DNA of 64,000 nucleotides. Source: Leuconostoc suionicum (GTDB lineage Bacteria; Bacillota; Bacilli; Lactobacillales; Lactobacillaceae). The notes under the pieces were generated by a model. It searched no databases, was not told where the DNA came from, and saw nothing but the letters and a program-made list of their open reading frames with translations. The translations under genes and the position numbers were made by a program. Positions within the stretch are counted from its first letter, which is position 1, and each line of letters begins with the position of its first letter. The DNA lies in NCBI RefSeq assembly GCF_001891125.1, contig NZ_CP015247.1:1777501-1841500 (forward strand), given 5' to 3'. Positions 47,173-56,869 of this stretch are shown here, in pieces.

Positions 47173-48444
47173 TTACTTTTCACTTGCAGCCACTTTTGGC
47201 AAAACTAAATTCAATACAATGCCCAAAATAGTAGCAATGGCAACACCAGAAAAATCAACTTGTGTGCTTAATTGTAAATGAAAGTTTCCGATACCGACAA
47301 CCATAATAGGTGCTGCAATCATTAAATTACGTTTCTTACTATAATCAACCTTATTGTCAACGATAACTTGCAACCCTGCAGCCGCAATGACACCGTACAA
47401 CATAAAGCCAACACCACCCGTAACAGCGCCAGGGATCGTTGAAATCAAAGCCGATAGCTTGCCAACAAAACTAAAGATGACCGCAAAAAAGGCTGCTCCG
47501 CCAATGACCCAAACTGAATAAACACGGCTTAATTGCATGACACCGATGTTTTCACCGTAAGACGTTACCGCTGGTCCGCCAATCAATCCAGCAACAACGG
47601 AAGCCGTACCATCCCCCGTTAAGGTACGCTTCAAACCTGGATTTTCAAAAAAGTCAGTTCCTGTGATTTTTGACAAAACCATCAAATGTCCTAAATGTTC
47701 AGACAGCGTAACTAAAGCTAATGGTGCCATGCTCAATACAGCCGCTGGATAAAAGACGAAACCATCTTTACCAATGAACGTCTCAAAATTAGGTAATTGG
47801 AACCAATGGGCAGAAGCCACTGGGCTCAAATCTACTAGACCCGTAATTAAAGCCACAATATAGCCAAAGATGATGCCTAGTAGCACTGGCAATAGTCCTA
47901 AAAATCCCTTTAAGAACATATTAAAGGCAATCGTTGCCAACAACGTAACCAGTGCGACCGTAAACACACGAATATCATAATGCCCGTTCATGGTAGTTGC
48001 TGAAGAAGCAGCAGAACCAGCTAGACTCAAGCCAATCACCATAATGATTGGCCCCACGACCTCAGCTGGGAAAATATATTCAATCCAAGCAGTGCCAGTA
48101 AAAGTTACAATGAAAGCAACAACCAAATATACTAGACCAACAGAGATAATTCCTTGCGCTACGGCTGGATAACCAACCGTCTTCAGTAAGGAAGTCATGG
48201 GAATAATGAAGGCAAAGCTCGATCCCATATAAGCTGGTACTTTACCATGTGTAATCAGTAAATGAAGTAGCGTACCAACTCCTGACGTAAACAAGGCTAC
48301 TCCAGGATTGAGGCCAACAAGTAATGGCACTAAGATAGTAGCGCCGAACATAGAAAACAGATGTTGCAATGATAAACCTAACCATGTAAAAAAGGGTGGC
48401 TTATCATGTAAATCATAAATCGCATTATTTTGATTTTTTGACAT
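47173..48444 (-). CDS. uraA: Uracil permease (NCS2 family)
   Basis: About 423 residues, NCS2 nucleobase:cation symporter with about 14 membrane segments. Signature regions: FTWLGLSLQHLFSMFGATILVPLL at the start, TLSEHLGHLMVLS with the uracil-binding Glu/His region, and the GGPAVTSYGENIGVMQLSRV loop characteristic of UraA/PyrP. ATG at 48444 has SD GGAG. Monocistronic, with no pyr genes near and no PyrR leader recognised. Confidence 0.93.
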   Translation of the reverse strand: MSKNQNNAIYDLHDKPPFFTWLGLSLQHLFSMFGATILVPLLVGLNPGVALFTSGVGTLLHLLITHGKVPAYMGSSFAFIIPMTSLLKTVGYPAVAQGIISVGLVYLVVAFIVTFTGTAWIEYIFPAEVVGPIIMVIGLSLAGSAASSATTMNGHYDIRVFTVALVTLLATIAFNMFLKGFLGLLPVLLGIIFGYIVALITGLVDLSPVASAHWFQLPNFETFIGKDGFVFYPAAVLSMAPLALVTLSEHLGHLMVLSKITGTDFFENPGLKRTLTGDGTASVVAGLIGGPAVTSYGENIGVMQLSRVYSVWVIGGAAFFAVIFSFVGKLSALISTIPGAVTGGVGFMLYGVIAAAGLQVIVDNKVDYSKKRNLMIAAPIMVVGIGNFHLQLSTQVDFSGVAIATILGIVLNLVLPKVAASEK

Positions 48445-48572
48445 AAGGGGGTCTCTCCTACAGAATATACTCATTTTATTATAAACAAAATTCCAAAATA
48501 ATGTCGAAAGATTGCAGAAAAAAAAGACACACTACTCAATCTTATGAAACAGCATATCTTTTATGAATTAAA

Positions 48573-49286
48573 TTACTTAGTTAATGTTTTCTTTGATACA
48601 ACTGACAGGTCATCAGCCAAATCATATACCAATGGTTGTCCGTTAGCGATTTCAACATTCAAAATGTCATCATCTGAGATGTTTTCCAAGTGCTTAACCA
48701 ATGCACGCAATGAGTTACCGTGAGCGGCAATAACCACGTTTTTACCAGCTTTCAAATCTTTTGAAATATCTGATTCCCAGAAAGGCAACACACGTTCCAA
48801 AGTAATCTTCAAGTTTTCACCCAATGGCAATTCACCCTCAGGTACATCAGCGTAACGACGATCAAATGCTGGGTAAGTGTTACCTTGTACTGTCATTGTC
48901 TCTTCGTATGAGTCCAACAATGGCGGCAAAACGTCATATGAACGACGCCAGATGTGAACTTGTTCATCTCCCCACTTTTCGGCTGCTTCAGCTTTGTTTT
49001 GACCTTGTAGTGCGCCATAATGACGTTCATTCAAACGCCATGACTTTGCTTCTGGAATAAACAATTGTCCGGCTTCTTCCAAAGCAAAGTGCAACGTTTG
49101 GATTGCACGCGTCAAAACTGACGTATACGCTTGGTCAAATTGAATACCTTCAGCAGCCAAAAGATCACCAGCTTCTTTAGCTTGGGCAATACCTTTTTCA
49201 GACAACTTTGTGTCAATCCAACCATTAAACAAGTTCAATGCATTCCATTCACTTTGACCGTGACGGATTAATACTAACTTAGCCAT
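48573..49286 (-). CDS. gpmA: 2,3-bisphosphoglycerate-dependent phosphoglycerate mutase
   Basis: A 237-residue cofactor-dependent mutase. [12 protein letters not shown] holds the phosphorylated His, [12 protein letters not shown] the acid catalyst, and [18 protein letters not shown] the second His. Interconverts 3- and 2-phosphoglycerate in the lower part of the phosphoketolase/glycolytic pathway. Upstream is an extended -10 (TGGTATAAT, near 49333). No clear terminator was found after it. Confidence 0.97.
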   Translation of the reverse strand: MAKLVLIRHGQSEWNALNLFNGWIDTKLSEKGIAQAKEAGDLLAAEGIQFDQAYTSVLTRAIQTLHFALEEAGQLFIPEAKSWRLNERHYGALQGQNKAEAAEKWGDEQVHIWRRSYDVLPPLLDSYEETMTVQGNTYPAFDRRYADVPEGELPLGENLKITLERVLPFWESDISKDLKAGKNVVIAAHGNSLRALVKHLENISDDDILNVEIANGQPLVYDLADDLSVVSKKTLTK

Positions 49287-49349
49287 GTGTGCTAAACTCC
49301 TTAGTTTGTGTTTAATTTAACGACTATATTATACCACGTTTTGGCGACA

Positions 49350-49383
49350 CAAAAAAACACACAACTTATATAAGCTGTGTGTT
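49350..49383 (-). terminator. csp terminator
   Basis: Minus strand AACACACAGCTTATATAAGTTGTGTGTT-type stem followed by TTTTTTG, 11 nt after the csp stop. Confidence 0.88.
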
Positions 49384-49393
49384 CCAAAAGAAA

Positions 49394-49594
49394 TTAACCC
49401 TTTGTGATGTTTGTTGCTTGCAAACCGCGGTCTGAAGTTTCAACGTCAAATGTAACTGCTTGACCTTCGTCAAGAGTCTTGAAGCCGTCACCTTGGATAG
49501 CTGAGAAATGTGCAAATACATCTTCGCCGCTTTCGCGTGTGATGAATCCGTAACCCTTTTCTCCGTTAAACCACTTTACTGTGCCTTTTTCCAT
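49394..49594 (-). CDS. Cold shock protein, CspA family
   Basis: A 66-residue single OB-fold protein. RNP1 KGYGFITRE and RNP2 DVFAHFSAI are both present after [12 protein letters not shown]. Binds single-stranded nucleic acids as an RNA chaperone. Start ATG at 49594 with SD AAAGGAG. The 5' UTR carries a hairpin (49609-49624) directly before the SD, as often seen in cold-regulated mRNAs. Confidence 0.97.
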   Translation of the reverse strand: MEKGTVKWFNGEKGYGFITRESGEDVFAHFSAIQGDGFKTLDEGQAVTFDVETSDRGLQATNITKG

Positions 49595-49608
49595 GATATG
49601 TTTCTCCT

Positions 49609-49624
49609 TTGGTGTGCTCACCAA
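49609..49624 (-). promoter_or_regulatory. Hairpin abutting the csp ribosome binding site
   Basis: Minus strand TTGGTG-AGCA-CACCAA immediately followed by AGGAG. It places the SD just outside a stable stem; a thermosensing or stabilising role is conjecture. Confidence 0.5.
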
Positions 49625-49771
49625 GCTGTATTGTTCGTAATTTAAATAATTGGTACTGAGCGCCTTCCGAGAAAAACAAATCAAAATCAAAAACTTTTAT
49701 TACTCTTACAGTGTAACACATCTACAAAAATTAGCAAGCAATTTGATATTTAATAAAATTAGACAGTAACT

Positions 49772-50449
49772 TTACTTAATATTTAAAGCTGTCTTAACCG
49801 CTTTAACTTGCATTTGTGCTGCCTTATCAGGATCGGTTTGAGCAAGTGCTGCTAACTGCTTTTGTTGTTCGGCAGCAGCGACTTTCTCTGCGTCCGTTTT
49901 AGGTGTCATTTTAGCAGACAATGATTTCGCTTGTGCTGTTGTTAATGCGATCCATGTACTTGGTACCTGATACGTAGTGTAGCGATGCTTTAAAGAATTG
50001 TTATTGTCAGCGATACCAAACAATAATTTATAGGTGCTATTTTTATAGACCCAACGCGTTGTTTTAGTAACTTTATATGCTTTATTACCAGAAATACTTT
50101 CCTGATTAGACGTTGTGTTTAAATCTGGCTTTGCTACATGTGTCTTCTTAGCATCAGAACTAGTTTTATAGATGTAAACATTTTCTTTTCCATTAGTGCC
50201 AACAGCTTGATACAATAACATACCAAAACCTTGATTGGCACTTCCGGCTGTATAGATCTGTTCCTTCTTTGTTGTAGTAACCTGTTTCATGCCATAGTGG
50301 TCATGCATATTTGCAACAATGCCAACCACTGAAATAACCAGGCCGAGGAACATAATAGATGTAATAGTTAAACGAATAATACGGTTTTCTAACATCATAT
50401 TTGCTAAAAAGGCTAAGATAGCAAATAGAGCCATAATTAAAATAATCAT
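49772..50449 (-). CDS. DUF4811 membrane protein (partner of MFS pump)
   Basis: A 225-residue protein: two N-terminal TM helices (about residues 2-16 and 24-46), then an extracytoplasmic domain (YTAGSANQGFGMLLYQAVGTNGKENVYIY...) and an Ala/Gln/Lys-rich C-terminal helix. This pattern fits the DUF4811 family, commonly encoded just after DHA2 drug exporters in lactobacilli. Its start overlaps the pump's stop by 4 nt. Function unknown; probably assists or senses export. Confidence 0.8.
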   Translation of the reverse strand: MIILIMALFAILAFLANMMLENRIIRLTITSIMFLGLVISVVGIVANMHDHYGMKQVTTTKKEQIYTAGSANQGFGMLLYQAVGTNGKENVYIYKTSSDAKKTHVAKPDLNTTSNQESISGNKAYKVTKTTRWVYKNSTYKLLFGIADNNNSLKHRYTTYQVPSTWIALTTAQAKSLSAKMTPKTDAEKVAAAEQQKQLAALAQTDPDKAAQMQVKAVKTALNIK

Positions 50450-51957
50450 TTGGAAACCTCCATCTTTGATGGTGTGTTTACTTTACCACTGTGCAAAGTG
50501 AATGCAATAAGGACACCTACAATTGCAAAGCACGATGCCAAAAGGAATGATGCGTGAAAACCGTTTAATGTTGCATCAATTGTTTTTTGGGCCCATGCCA
50601 ATGGATCCTGTCCCTTCAATGCTGAAGATGGTTTATTGCTATCTGTTACTGATTGCATTACTGAAGCCAAGATTGCTGTTCCTAATGATGAAGCAATTTG
50701 ACGCATTGTATTATTAGCAGCTGTTCCTTGTGCTGCAGTATCAGGAGATAAAGCGCCCATGGCCGAAGCTGTTAAAGGCATCATCGTCATTGCGATACCA
50801 AACATACGTAACGTATATAACCCTGTAATATACATAGAAGGTGTATCAGCTGTCATGTAAAATAGTGGAAAGGTACCAATAATTAAGATTGAAAATCCGG
50901 TAATAGCCAAGCGCTTAGCGCCGTGTCTATCATAAAAAGCTCCGGCAATTGGAGAGATTAGCCCCATCATTAGAGCACCAGGCAACAATGTTAATCCTGA
51001 ATGCAAAGGTGTCATTCCACGGATATTTTGTAAGAAGATTGGCAAAATCATTTCAACACCAATCATTGACATCATAACCAAAGAAACCAAGATAGTGGTG
51101 ATAGTAAATTGCTTATTCTTAAATACTGACATATCTAAGAATGGCTTTTCCATTCTAGATTGGTGCCACATAAATTCCGCAATAATTAAAAGACCAACTA
51201 TCAACGGTGCAATAACCCAGCCAAAGTCTCCCCAACCATGAGTGGATACCATTGCAAACCCAAACAAAATTAACCCAAAGCCAAAGGTTGACTCGATCAA
51301 CGAACGAACGTTTAGAGAAATGTTCCTTGTTGGCAATACATCATGAAAGACGAAGAACGATGCAATGATCACAATGATTACCACAGGAAGGTCAATAAGA
51401 AAAATTGAGCGCCATGAGTTTTGCAAAGTAAAACCTAGAACCGTATGATCTTTTTCTAAAATCCAGCCCGACAGAGTAGGACCAATGGCAGGCGCCATAC
51501 CAACAACTAAACCGCCTAATCCCATGGCTTTTCCACGAGATTCTGCATCAAATAACGTTAGTGACACAACCTGCATTAAAGGCATCAAAACACCAACAGC
51601 CATCGCTTGTAGTACACGAGCAACCATTAGCAACCAAAAAGCACTTGTTGGCGTCATAAAGGCCAAAAATGTCCCCGCAGTAAATAAAATTAACGCTGAT
51701 AAATAAAGCGTTTTTGTTGGAATTCTTGTGGTTAAGAAGGCAGAAACTGGCACCATGATACCGTTAGCCATCAAGAAAATTGTTGTAAGCCATTGTACAG
51801 TGGAAGCATTAACATCAAACGCTTTCATTAATGCTGGTTGCGCAGTTCCTAGCGATGTCTGCATCAACATCACAGCAAACACACCAATTAATAAGACAAG
51901 CATCATGGCTAAGCGGTTAACGCTTTTGCCATGTGTATCTGTAATTGTATCTGACAT
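50446..51957 (-). CDS. MFS multidrug exporter, DHA2 (LmrB-like)
   Basis: A 503-residue, 14-TM antiporter. LMQTSLGTAQPALMKAFDVNASTVQWLTTIFLMANGIMVPVSAFL is the DHA2 helix 1-2 region and GLGGLVVGMAPAIGPTLSGWIL is motif C. LmrB-type pumps export lincosamides and other drugs in Bacillus and Lactococcus; here the substrate is unproven. SD GAAAGGA. The promoter overlaps a long palindrome. Confidence 0.9.
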   Translation of the reverse strand: MSDTITDTHGKSVNRLAMMLVLLIGVFAVMLMQTSLGTAQPALMKAFDVNASTVQWLTTIFLMANGIMVPVSAFLTTRIPTKTLYLSALILFTAGTFLAFMTPTSAFWLLMVARVLQAMAVGVLMPLMQVVSLTLFDAESRGKAMGLGGLVVGMAPAIGPTLSGWILEKDHTVLGFTLQNSWRSIFLIDLPVVIIVIIASFFVFHDVLPTRNISLNVRSLIESTFGFGLILFGFAMVSTHGWGDFGWVIAPLIVGLLIIAEFMWHQSRMEKPFLDMSVFKNKQFTITTILVSLVMMSMIGVEMILPIFLQNIRGMTPLHSGLTLLPGALMMGLISPIAGAFYDRHGAKRLAITGFSILIIGTFPLFYMTADTPSMYITGLYTLRMFGIAMTMMPLTASAMGALSPDTAAQGTAANNTMRQIASSLGTAILASVMQSVTDSNKPSSALKGQDPLAWAQKTIDATLNGFHASFLLASCFAIVGVLIAFTLHSGKVNTPSKMEVSK

Positions 51958-52027
51958 GTGTAAATCCTTTCATTAGCTTCCCGTTATTTACAGAAAACAC
52001 TTTGTTACTATTTAACTTCACGTGATT

Positions 52028-52074
52028 ATTTTACGCTTAAAAAAATAATTGTCAACATAGTTGACAATTATTTT
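52028..52074 (-). promoter_or_regulatory. Pump promoter embedded in palindrome (operator and/or kinase terminator)
   Basis: Minus strand: palindrome ATAATTGTCAAC-TAT-GTTGACAATTAT (about 15-bp arms, 52074-52042) followed by TTTTTTT. Its second arm contains the -35 TTGACA (52050-52055) for a -10 TAAAAT (52028-52033; spacer 16). The hairpin can end the coaA-like transcript, and the same DNA is an ideal operator for a dimeric repressor of the pump. Confidence 0.65.
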
Positions 52075-52763
52075 CATTTTAATTCGATATCAAAAATATC
52101 ATGTTGTTGATTAACATAAACAACCACATCAGCAAGTGTTTTTGTCGGCAAAATATAGTCATCCAAATTTTTTTGATTTGTAGTTTGCCACACTTGCATC
52201 GCTAATTTTGTAAATTCATCCAAGGGCATTTTGGCATAATTATAGCGCCAACTTGAAGGATCATCTTTTGCTAAAGCAGTTACTTCAAGTGTTCGAGTTA
52301 AATACCATTTCTTAATGTCTGCCAGATTAGCATCTATAAATATTTTTAAATCCAGTTGCTCAGCTGGCAACTGCAAAGCAGTTACCCCTTCAATTATAAG
52401 AATATTTGGTAGTTCCACAGTCTGCGTTTCATTTGGGTGGATATCGGCAAGCTCCTGTGTATAAATCGGAATATCTACCGACTTTTCCCCCGAATGAAAT
52501 TGTTTGATTACTTGCTCCAATTGATCAATGTGATAGGTTTGTGGAAAACCTTTTTGTTCAAACAAACCTCGCTCATGGAGTTCTTTATTAGACATCAAAA
52601 AATCATCAGTACTAATAACTGTTGATTTCAAGCCGTGCCTACTTAAATTTTCGGCCAAATTACGTGCGAACGTACTTTTCCCAACTGCCACCGAACCAGT
52701 GATACCAATGACCATAAATGGTGCAACATATCTACCTTCAATGAAACTAACCAAATCAATCAT
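52074..52763 (-). CDS. Short CoaA-like P-loop kinase (pantothenate kinase family)
   Basis: A 229-residue protein with the PanK type I core: GITGSVAVGKSTFARNL (P-loop), STDDFLMSN, RGLFEQKGFPQTYHIDQL, PIYTQELADI and IIEGVTALQL. Type I pantothenate kinases have about 310 residues; the N-terminal 70-80 residues are missing here and TTDGF is STDDF. It could be a shortened CoaA or a related kinase. Its ATG overlaps the helD stop by 1 nt, so the two are coupled; a coaA-helD pairing is unexplained. Confidence 0.7.
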   Translation of the reverse strand: MIDLVSFIEGRYVAPFMVIGITGSVAVGKSTFARNLAENLSRHGLKSTVISTDDFLMSNKELHERGLFEQKGFPQTYHIDQLEQVIKQFHSGEKSVDIPIYTQELADIHPNETQTVELPNILIIEGVTALQLPAEQLDLKIFIDANLADIKKWYLTRTLEVTALAKDDPSSWRYNYAKMPLDEFTKLAMQVWQTTNQKNLDDYILPTKTLADVVVYVNQQHDIFDIELK

Positions 52764-55138
52764 TAACGAACCTCGTAAAGATCTTTCGCTACATTATTTA
52801 ATAGCGGTGTCGCATTTTTTTCTGAAAGTAATGTCAAACGGTGCATTGCCCGAGATGCTACAGTGTATAGTAAACGACGTTCACTGTTATCAGTATATCT
52901 CGTTGTATCCGCATGCCATATAATAACTGCATCAAATTCCAAGCCTTTGGCAAGGTAAGATGGCACAATAATGGCACCGGGAGCCAAACGTTGGTTTTCT
53001 GATTGAATCAAAGTAACATTTTTATCATTTAGAGCCTGTGCCAAAGATTTTGCATCGGCCAATGTTTTGGTAATAATTGCTGTAGATTCTTGCTCTTGAG
53101 CATTACCTTGCAATTGTACTTTTAATAACTGTAATAATTCCTTTTCGCTTTGCCCTATATGGACCACTGGCTTTTCGCCATTTCGATTGAAAGCATCAAT
53201 ATTTTGACCATCAATTAGAATTTCTTTTGTGAAGTCTGTTATTTGTTGTGTTGAACGATAAGTTTGCGTTAATTGAATATTTTCCACACGTTCTGGTGCA
53301 AATAGTGTTGCAAAATCTTCTCTTAGATGAGTAGCATTGTCTTTTGTGAAAATGGCTTGATTCAAATCACCTAACACAGTGAATTTGGCCAATGGAAAAC
53401 TAAATTTCAAAAATGCTAACTGGAATGGTGTGTAATCTTGAATTTCATCAATAAACAAGAAACGAATATCACGCTCACCATGTTTACCAGTAATTAAGTC
53501 ATAGAGATAGAGATAAATTGTTGTGTCAGCAAGTGATAATTGATGATTTTTTAAATTATTAATCACTTGTTCAACATGTAACTGCCATCCTTCATCTGAA
53601 ACACCATAAGCTGATAAATCAATATATTTGTGGGCTTCACGCATAAAATCAACGAACTGTGCATTGATATTTAAAAAGCGTCCACGACGAATTTGCTGAG
53701 CTAATGGCTTTAACGCGCGCGTTACAATTTGCTTTGCCAAAAACTTTCGTTCCGCCTTTTCACTAGAGAACTCACGTTCTTGTTCACCCTGACCAAGTTG
53801 CGTACGACGTGTAACAGCTGCGGCATCCGCCTCTTCATTATCGCCCATTCTGACACGACCTGCGCCAACTAATTCATCATATTCTTGCTTAGATAAATTT
53901 TCAATCTCAAGATCAACCCAATCTTTGCGCATTTCTGTTCCTAAACGACTACTTAATATACGCATCAATGTATCACGAGTTGCTTCTAAGCGTTGACTGA
54001 GCTTGTAATTTTCATTATATTGATAATAAATTTCAGCGATGCGTTCCTTCGGTATGAGTGGTTCGTTGCGGAATACAATACTGCGGAGCTTCATTCCGTG
54101 TTTATTTAAGCTATTTGCATATGCCTCAACAGCTTTAAACATCATTAAACTACCTTTAATGAGTGACAATTTACTGTCTGCTTTATCAATCTCGAAACGT
54201 TCCTGCAATGTTTCAACAGCAATTTTAGGCAAGCGACGTGAAGCATACTGATAGAAGGTCATTTGCACCATATTTTGCTCGCCTAACTCTGGCAAAACTT
54301 GATCAATATAATCATTGAACAATTGGTTTGGACTAAACAGAATGACTTGTCCACTAGTCAACTTTCCTCGGTAACGGTAAAGCAAATACGCAATGCGTTG
54401 CAAAACCGCTGCTGTTTTACCCGAACCAGCTGCTCCTTGGACAAATAATAAGTCAGCATTCGTATTACGAATGATTTTATTCTGTTCTTTTTGAATAGTT
54501 GTAACAATTGATTTCATTTTTGTTGATGATTCACCATTTAAAGCATTCATCAACATTGCATCACCAATTGCTTCTTCCGTATCAAAGAGTGTCACGATCA
54601 CACCATCTTCAATCTGCAACTGTCGCTTCAAGGTCACATGAGCTTTTTGTGAACCATCTGGCGTTAAGTACTCGACATCCCCAATACCGCCATCATAATA
54701 AATTGAAGCCACTGGCGCACGCCAATCATATACATAGTAGTTATTGTCATCGTCACTAAAAGATCCAAGCCCAATATAAATTGTCTCGGGTTCACCACTA
54801 TCACTAACTGATTCACTAAAATCTATACGTGCGAAATATGGCTTTTTAATTTGTTTTTTTAATGTTTCAAAACGTACTTCTGCTCGTGTTTTTGAGTTCT
54901 CGCGTTCAGCAAGCATCTGTTGCTGCTGACGCACTGACATAGCTGTTTCAACAATGCCAGAGTACGTGTCTGTCTTTAAGCGCACATCGCCCCAGCTTTT
55001 TGAAACATCACTAATGTTCTTATTGGTACGGTTTATCTCAGCTTCGATGTCAATCAACGATTGATTCATCTTCTTGAGGGTTTTGTTCAAATATTGCGTT
55101 TCAACTTGTTTTATTTTTTCGTTCAAAATGCATCTCAC
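52763..55138 (-). CDS. HelD-like RNA polymerase recycling ATPase (UvrD-type helicase fold)
   Basis: A roughly 790-residue SF1 protein with an N-terminal coiled coil (residues about 10-80), Walker A QGAAGSGKTAAVLQRIAYLLYR (near 240), Walker B FLFIDEIQDYTPFQL, motif with GDLNQAIF, and C-terminal VASRAMHRL (motif VI). HelD removes RNA polymerase from DNA and recycles it. Start could be GTG at 55138 or TTG at 55126; the latter (MNEKIKQVETQYL) gives better similarity to family N-termini. Confidence 0.88.
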   Translation of the reverse strand: MRCILNEKIKQVETQYLNKTLKKMNQSLIDIEAEINRTNKNISDVSKSWGDVRLKTDTYSGIVETAMSVRQQQQMLAERENSKTRAEVRFETLKKQIKKPYFARIDFSESVSDSGEPETIYIGLGSFSDDDNNYYVYDWRAPVASIYYDGGIGDVEYLTPDGSQKAHVTLKRQLQIEDGVIVTLFDTEEAIGDAMLMNALNGESSTKMKSIVTTIQKEQNKIIRNTNADLLFVQGAAGSGKTAAVLQRIAYLLYRYRGKLTSGQVILFSPNQLFNDYIDQVLPELGEQNMVQMTFYQYASRRLPKIAVETLQERFEIDKADSKLSLIKGSLMMFKAVEAYANSLNKHGMKLRSIVFRNEPLIPKERIAEIYYQYNENYKLSQRLEATRDTLMRILSSRLGTEMRKDWVDLEIENLSKQEYDELVGAGRVRMGDNEEADAAAVTRRTQLGQGEQEREFSSEKAERKFLAKQIVTRALKPLAQQIRRGRFLNINAQFVDFMREAHKYIDLSAYGVSDEGWQLHVEQVINNLKNHQLSLADTTIYLYLYDLITGKHGERDIRFLFIDEIQDYTPFQLAFLKFSFPLAKFTVLGDLNQAIFTKDNATHLREDFATLFAPERVENIQLTQTYRSTQQITDFTKEILIDGQNIDAFNRNGEKPVVHIGQSEKELLQLLKVQLQGNAQEQESTAIITKTLADAKSLAQALNDKNVTLIQSENQRLAPGAIIVPSYLAKGLEFDAVIIWHADTTRYTDNSERRLLYTVASRAMHRLTLLSEKNATPLLNNVAKDLYEVR

Positions 55139-55271
55139 TCTCTTGATTTCAATGTAATAATTATACGCTTAGTCGTTTCAAATGAACAGCAAAATGAATG
55201 TGAAGGAATTATAGTCTTCAAATTAAATAAGTCTAAACTAACTTTTCGTAAATAAAATAAAGTATAATCAG

Positions 55272-55332
55272 TTGACAAAACAAATTATTCAATATATGAT
55301 TAGTGAAAGTAGTTAATTAAAGTAATTACTTT
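55272..55332 (+). promoter_or_regulatory. marR promoter and palindromic operator
   Basis: -35 TTGACA (55272-55277), 17-bp spacer, -10 TATGAT (55295-55300), then the perfect palindrome AAAGTAATTACTTT (55319-55332) between start point and SD. Likely the autoregulatory site of the MarR protein. Confidence 0.65.
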
Positions 55333-55358
55333 TGTTAATCATATCTCGGAGGAAGTAT

Positions 55359-55778
55359 ATGAAACCTATTAGTCTCATTTTTTCAGAACTGTATGACAAA
55401 GTACTGCTACAATACCAACAGAAATCTGATAGCAGTGAACATTTTCCGAACATGTCGGCAAATGACGAATATTATATCGACCTCTTATACACCCTAGAGA
55501 ACCCGACTGTAACTAGCTTTGCGGAAAAGGCGAAAATATCTAAACCAGCAGCCACTCGTATTATTCATCGTTTCGTTGCTGAAAAGTACCTAGTCAAAAG
55601 GCCTTCTAAAGTCGATAAACGTACCTCTTACCTGGAGTTAAGCCAAGAAATCAAAGAAAACTGTGAAAAAAACCATCAACTATTTGATCAGGTTTTTCTT
55701 GACTCGATTTCAGTGCTTTCACCTGAAGAACAAAAGGTGCTTCACAAAATAATGTTTAAAATCAATGAAAAAATATGA
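55359..55778 (+). CDS. MarR family transcriptional regulator
   Basis: A 139-residue winged-helix protein: YIDLLYTLENPTVTSFAEKAKISKPAATRIIHRFVAEKYLVKRPSKVDKRTSYLELS is the wHTH with the DKR wing tip typical of MarR proteins. ATG at 55359 has SD GGAGGAA. Its stop overlaps the next start (ATGA), so it is coupled to the cation-efflux-like gene and probably regulates it, in the manner of metal-responsive ZitR/AdcR; the ligand is not evident. Confidence 0.88.
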   Translation: MKPISLIFSELYDKVLLQYQQKSDSSEHFPNMSANDEYYIDLLYTLENPTVTSFAEKAKISKPAATRIIHRFVAEKYLVKRPSKVDKRTSYLELSQEIKENCEKNHQLFDQVFLDSISVLSPEEQKVLHKIMFKINEKI

Positions 55779-56704
55779 ACCAAAAAAATATTGAACAACG
55801 CAGTCTCATAATTGGATGTTTGTGGCTTTTTTTGATGGGCATATCAGCTCTCACCGCTTATTTTGCGACACATTTAGAGGCATTATTTGTTGATGCATAT
55901 TTTACACTGATTACATTAACTACTGCCCTGCTATCAATTGTCATATCAAAAATAAGTACTAAAGTTAGCACGCGCTTTCCAAATGGTCTATTCGTCTTAG
56001 AGCCATTGTATGCATTTTTTCAGTCACTACTTACAATTATATTATTAATGGTTTCATTAATAACTGTTGGTGGAAAAGCTTACCAATATTTTGTATATGG
56101 TCACGGGCATCTCTTAAATATTGCTCCTGTGATACCCTACGAAATTATAATGGTTATTCTATCCTTGACTCTTTCCTATTTTTATAAACATCAAAATAAA
56201 AAAATTCATAATACAAGTACCTTATTGTCAGCAGAAACCAAAAGTGCAATGATAGATGGTATAATGTCAGCCGGAATTGGGGCGGCCGCATTTTTCATAC
56301 TATTCATCTCTAAGAACTCACCATTAAGCTTCCTATTGTATACAGGTGATTCCTTCATTACAGTAATTATTGTTTTGTTCATTATTAGAGTACCATTGCG
56401 TATCATGAAAAATGCCTTGATAGAAATTAGTGGCGGCCTAACACAAGATCAAGGCATTAAATCATTCATTGAGGGATCCATTAGAAGCCACTTATCAAAC
56501 GATTTTGCGATCAATGATTGTAAAGTGTACAAAGTCGGAATGTCATTCAAAGCATGCATAGCAATCAGTAGCAAAACACATATGATTGACACAGAAAAAT
56601 TAGCAATCTATAAAAATAATATTTTAAATGATCTTTCGCAAAAACTCGCTTTTATAAATATTGTTTTTGTTTATTCTAATGTTGGAAAAAATGAAAAAAG
56701 TTAG
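55775..56704 (+). CDS. Cation diffusion facilitator (CDF)-like membrane protein
   Basis: A 309-residue protein with about six TM helices and a C-terminal cytoplasmic domain. The spacing of LFVDAYFTLITLTTALLSIVISKIS, FPNGLFVLEPLYAFFQSLL and TKSAMIDGIMSAG matches CDF helices 2, 3 and 5, including Asp residues of the metal site, though the usual HxxxD pairs are altered. Probably exports a divalent cation; specificity unknown. Second gene of the marR operon. Confidence 0.75.
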   Translation: MNQKNIEQRSLIIGCLWLFLMGISALTAYFATHLEALFVDAYFTLITLTTALLSIVISKISTKVSTRFPNGLFVLEPLYAFFQSLLTIILLMVSLITVGGKAYQYFVYGHGHLLNIAPVIPYEIIMVILSLTLSYFYKHQNKKIHNTSTLLSAETKSAMIDGIMSAGIGAAAFFILFISKNSPLSFLLYTGDSFITVIIVLFIIRVPLRIMKNALIEISGGLTQDQGIKSFIEGSIRSHLSNDFAINDCKVYKVGMSFKACIAISSKTHMIDTEKLAIYKNNILNDLSQKLAFINIVFVYSNVGKNEKS

Positions 56705-56717
56705 TACTGTAGCAGTT

Positions 56718-56747
56718 AAAGGACTTTTTATAAATAGTCCTTTTTTT
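56718..56747 (+). terminator. Terminator after CDF-like gene
   Basis: AAAGGACTTTTTATAAATAGTCCTTT-type stem and seven T, 14 nt after the stop codon. Confidence 0.88.
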
Positions 56748-56869
56748 GTTGCTGATCGATGTTTCTTCACTTCATTATGTTAAAATTTAAATGCCCTTTA
56801 CATAAAATTGACCTTATCGCAACATCCGTCCAATATACTGAAGTTATCAATTGGGAGGAAAAAAACAAT

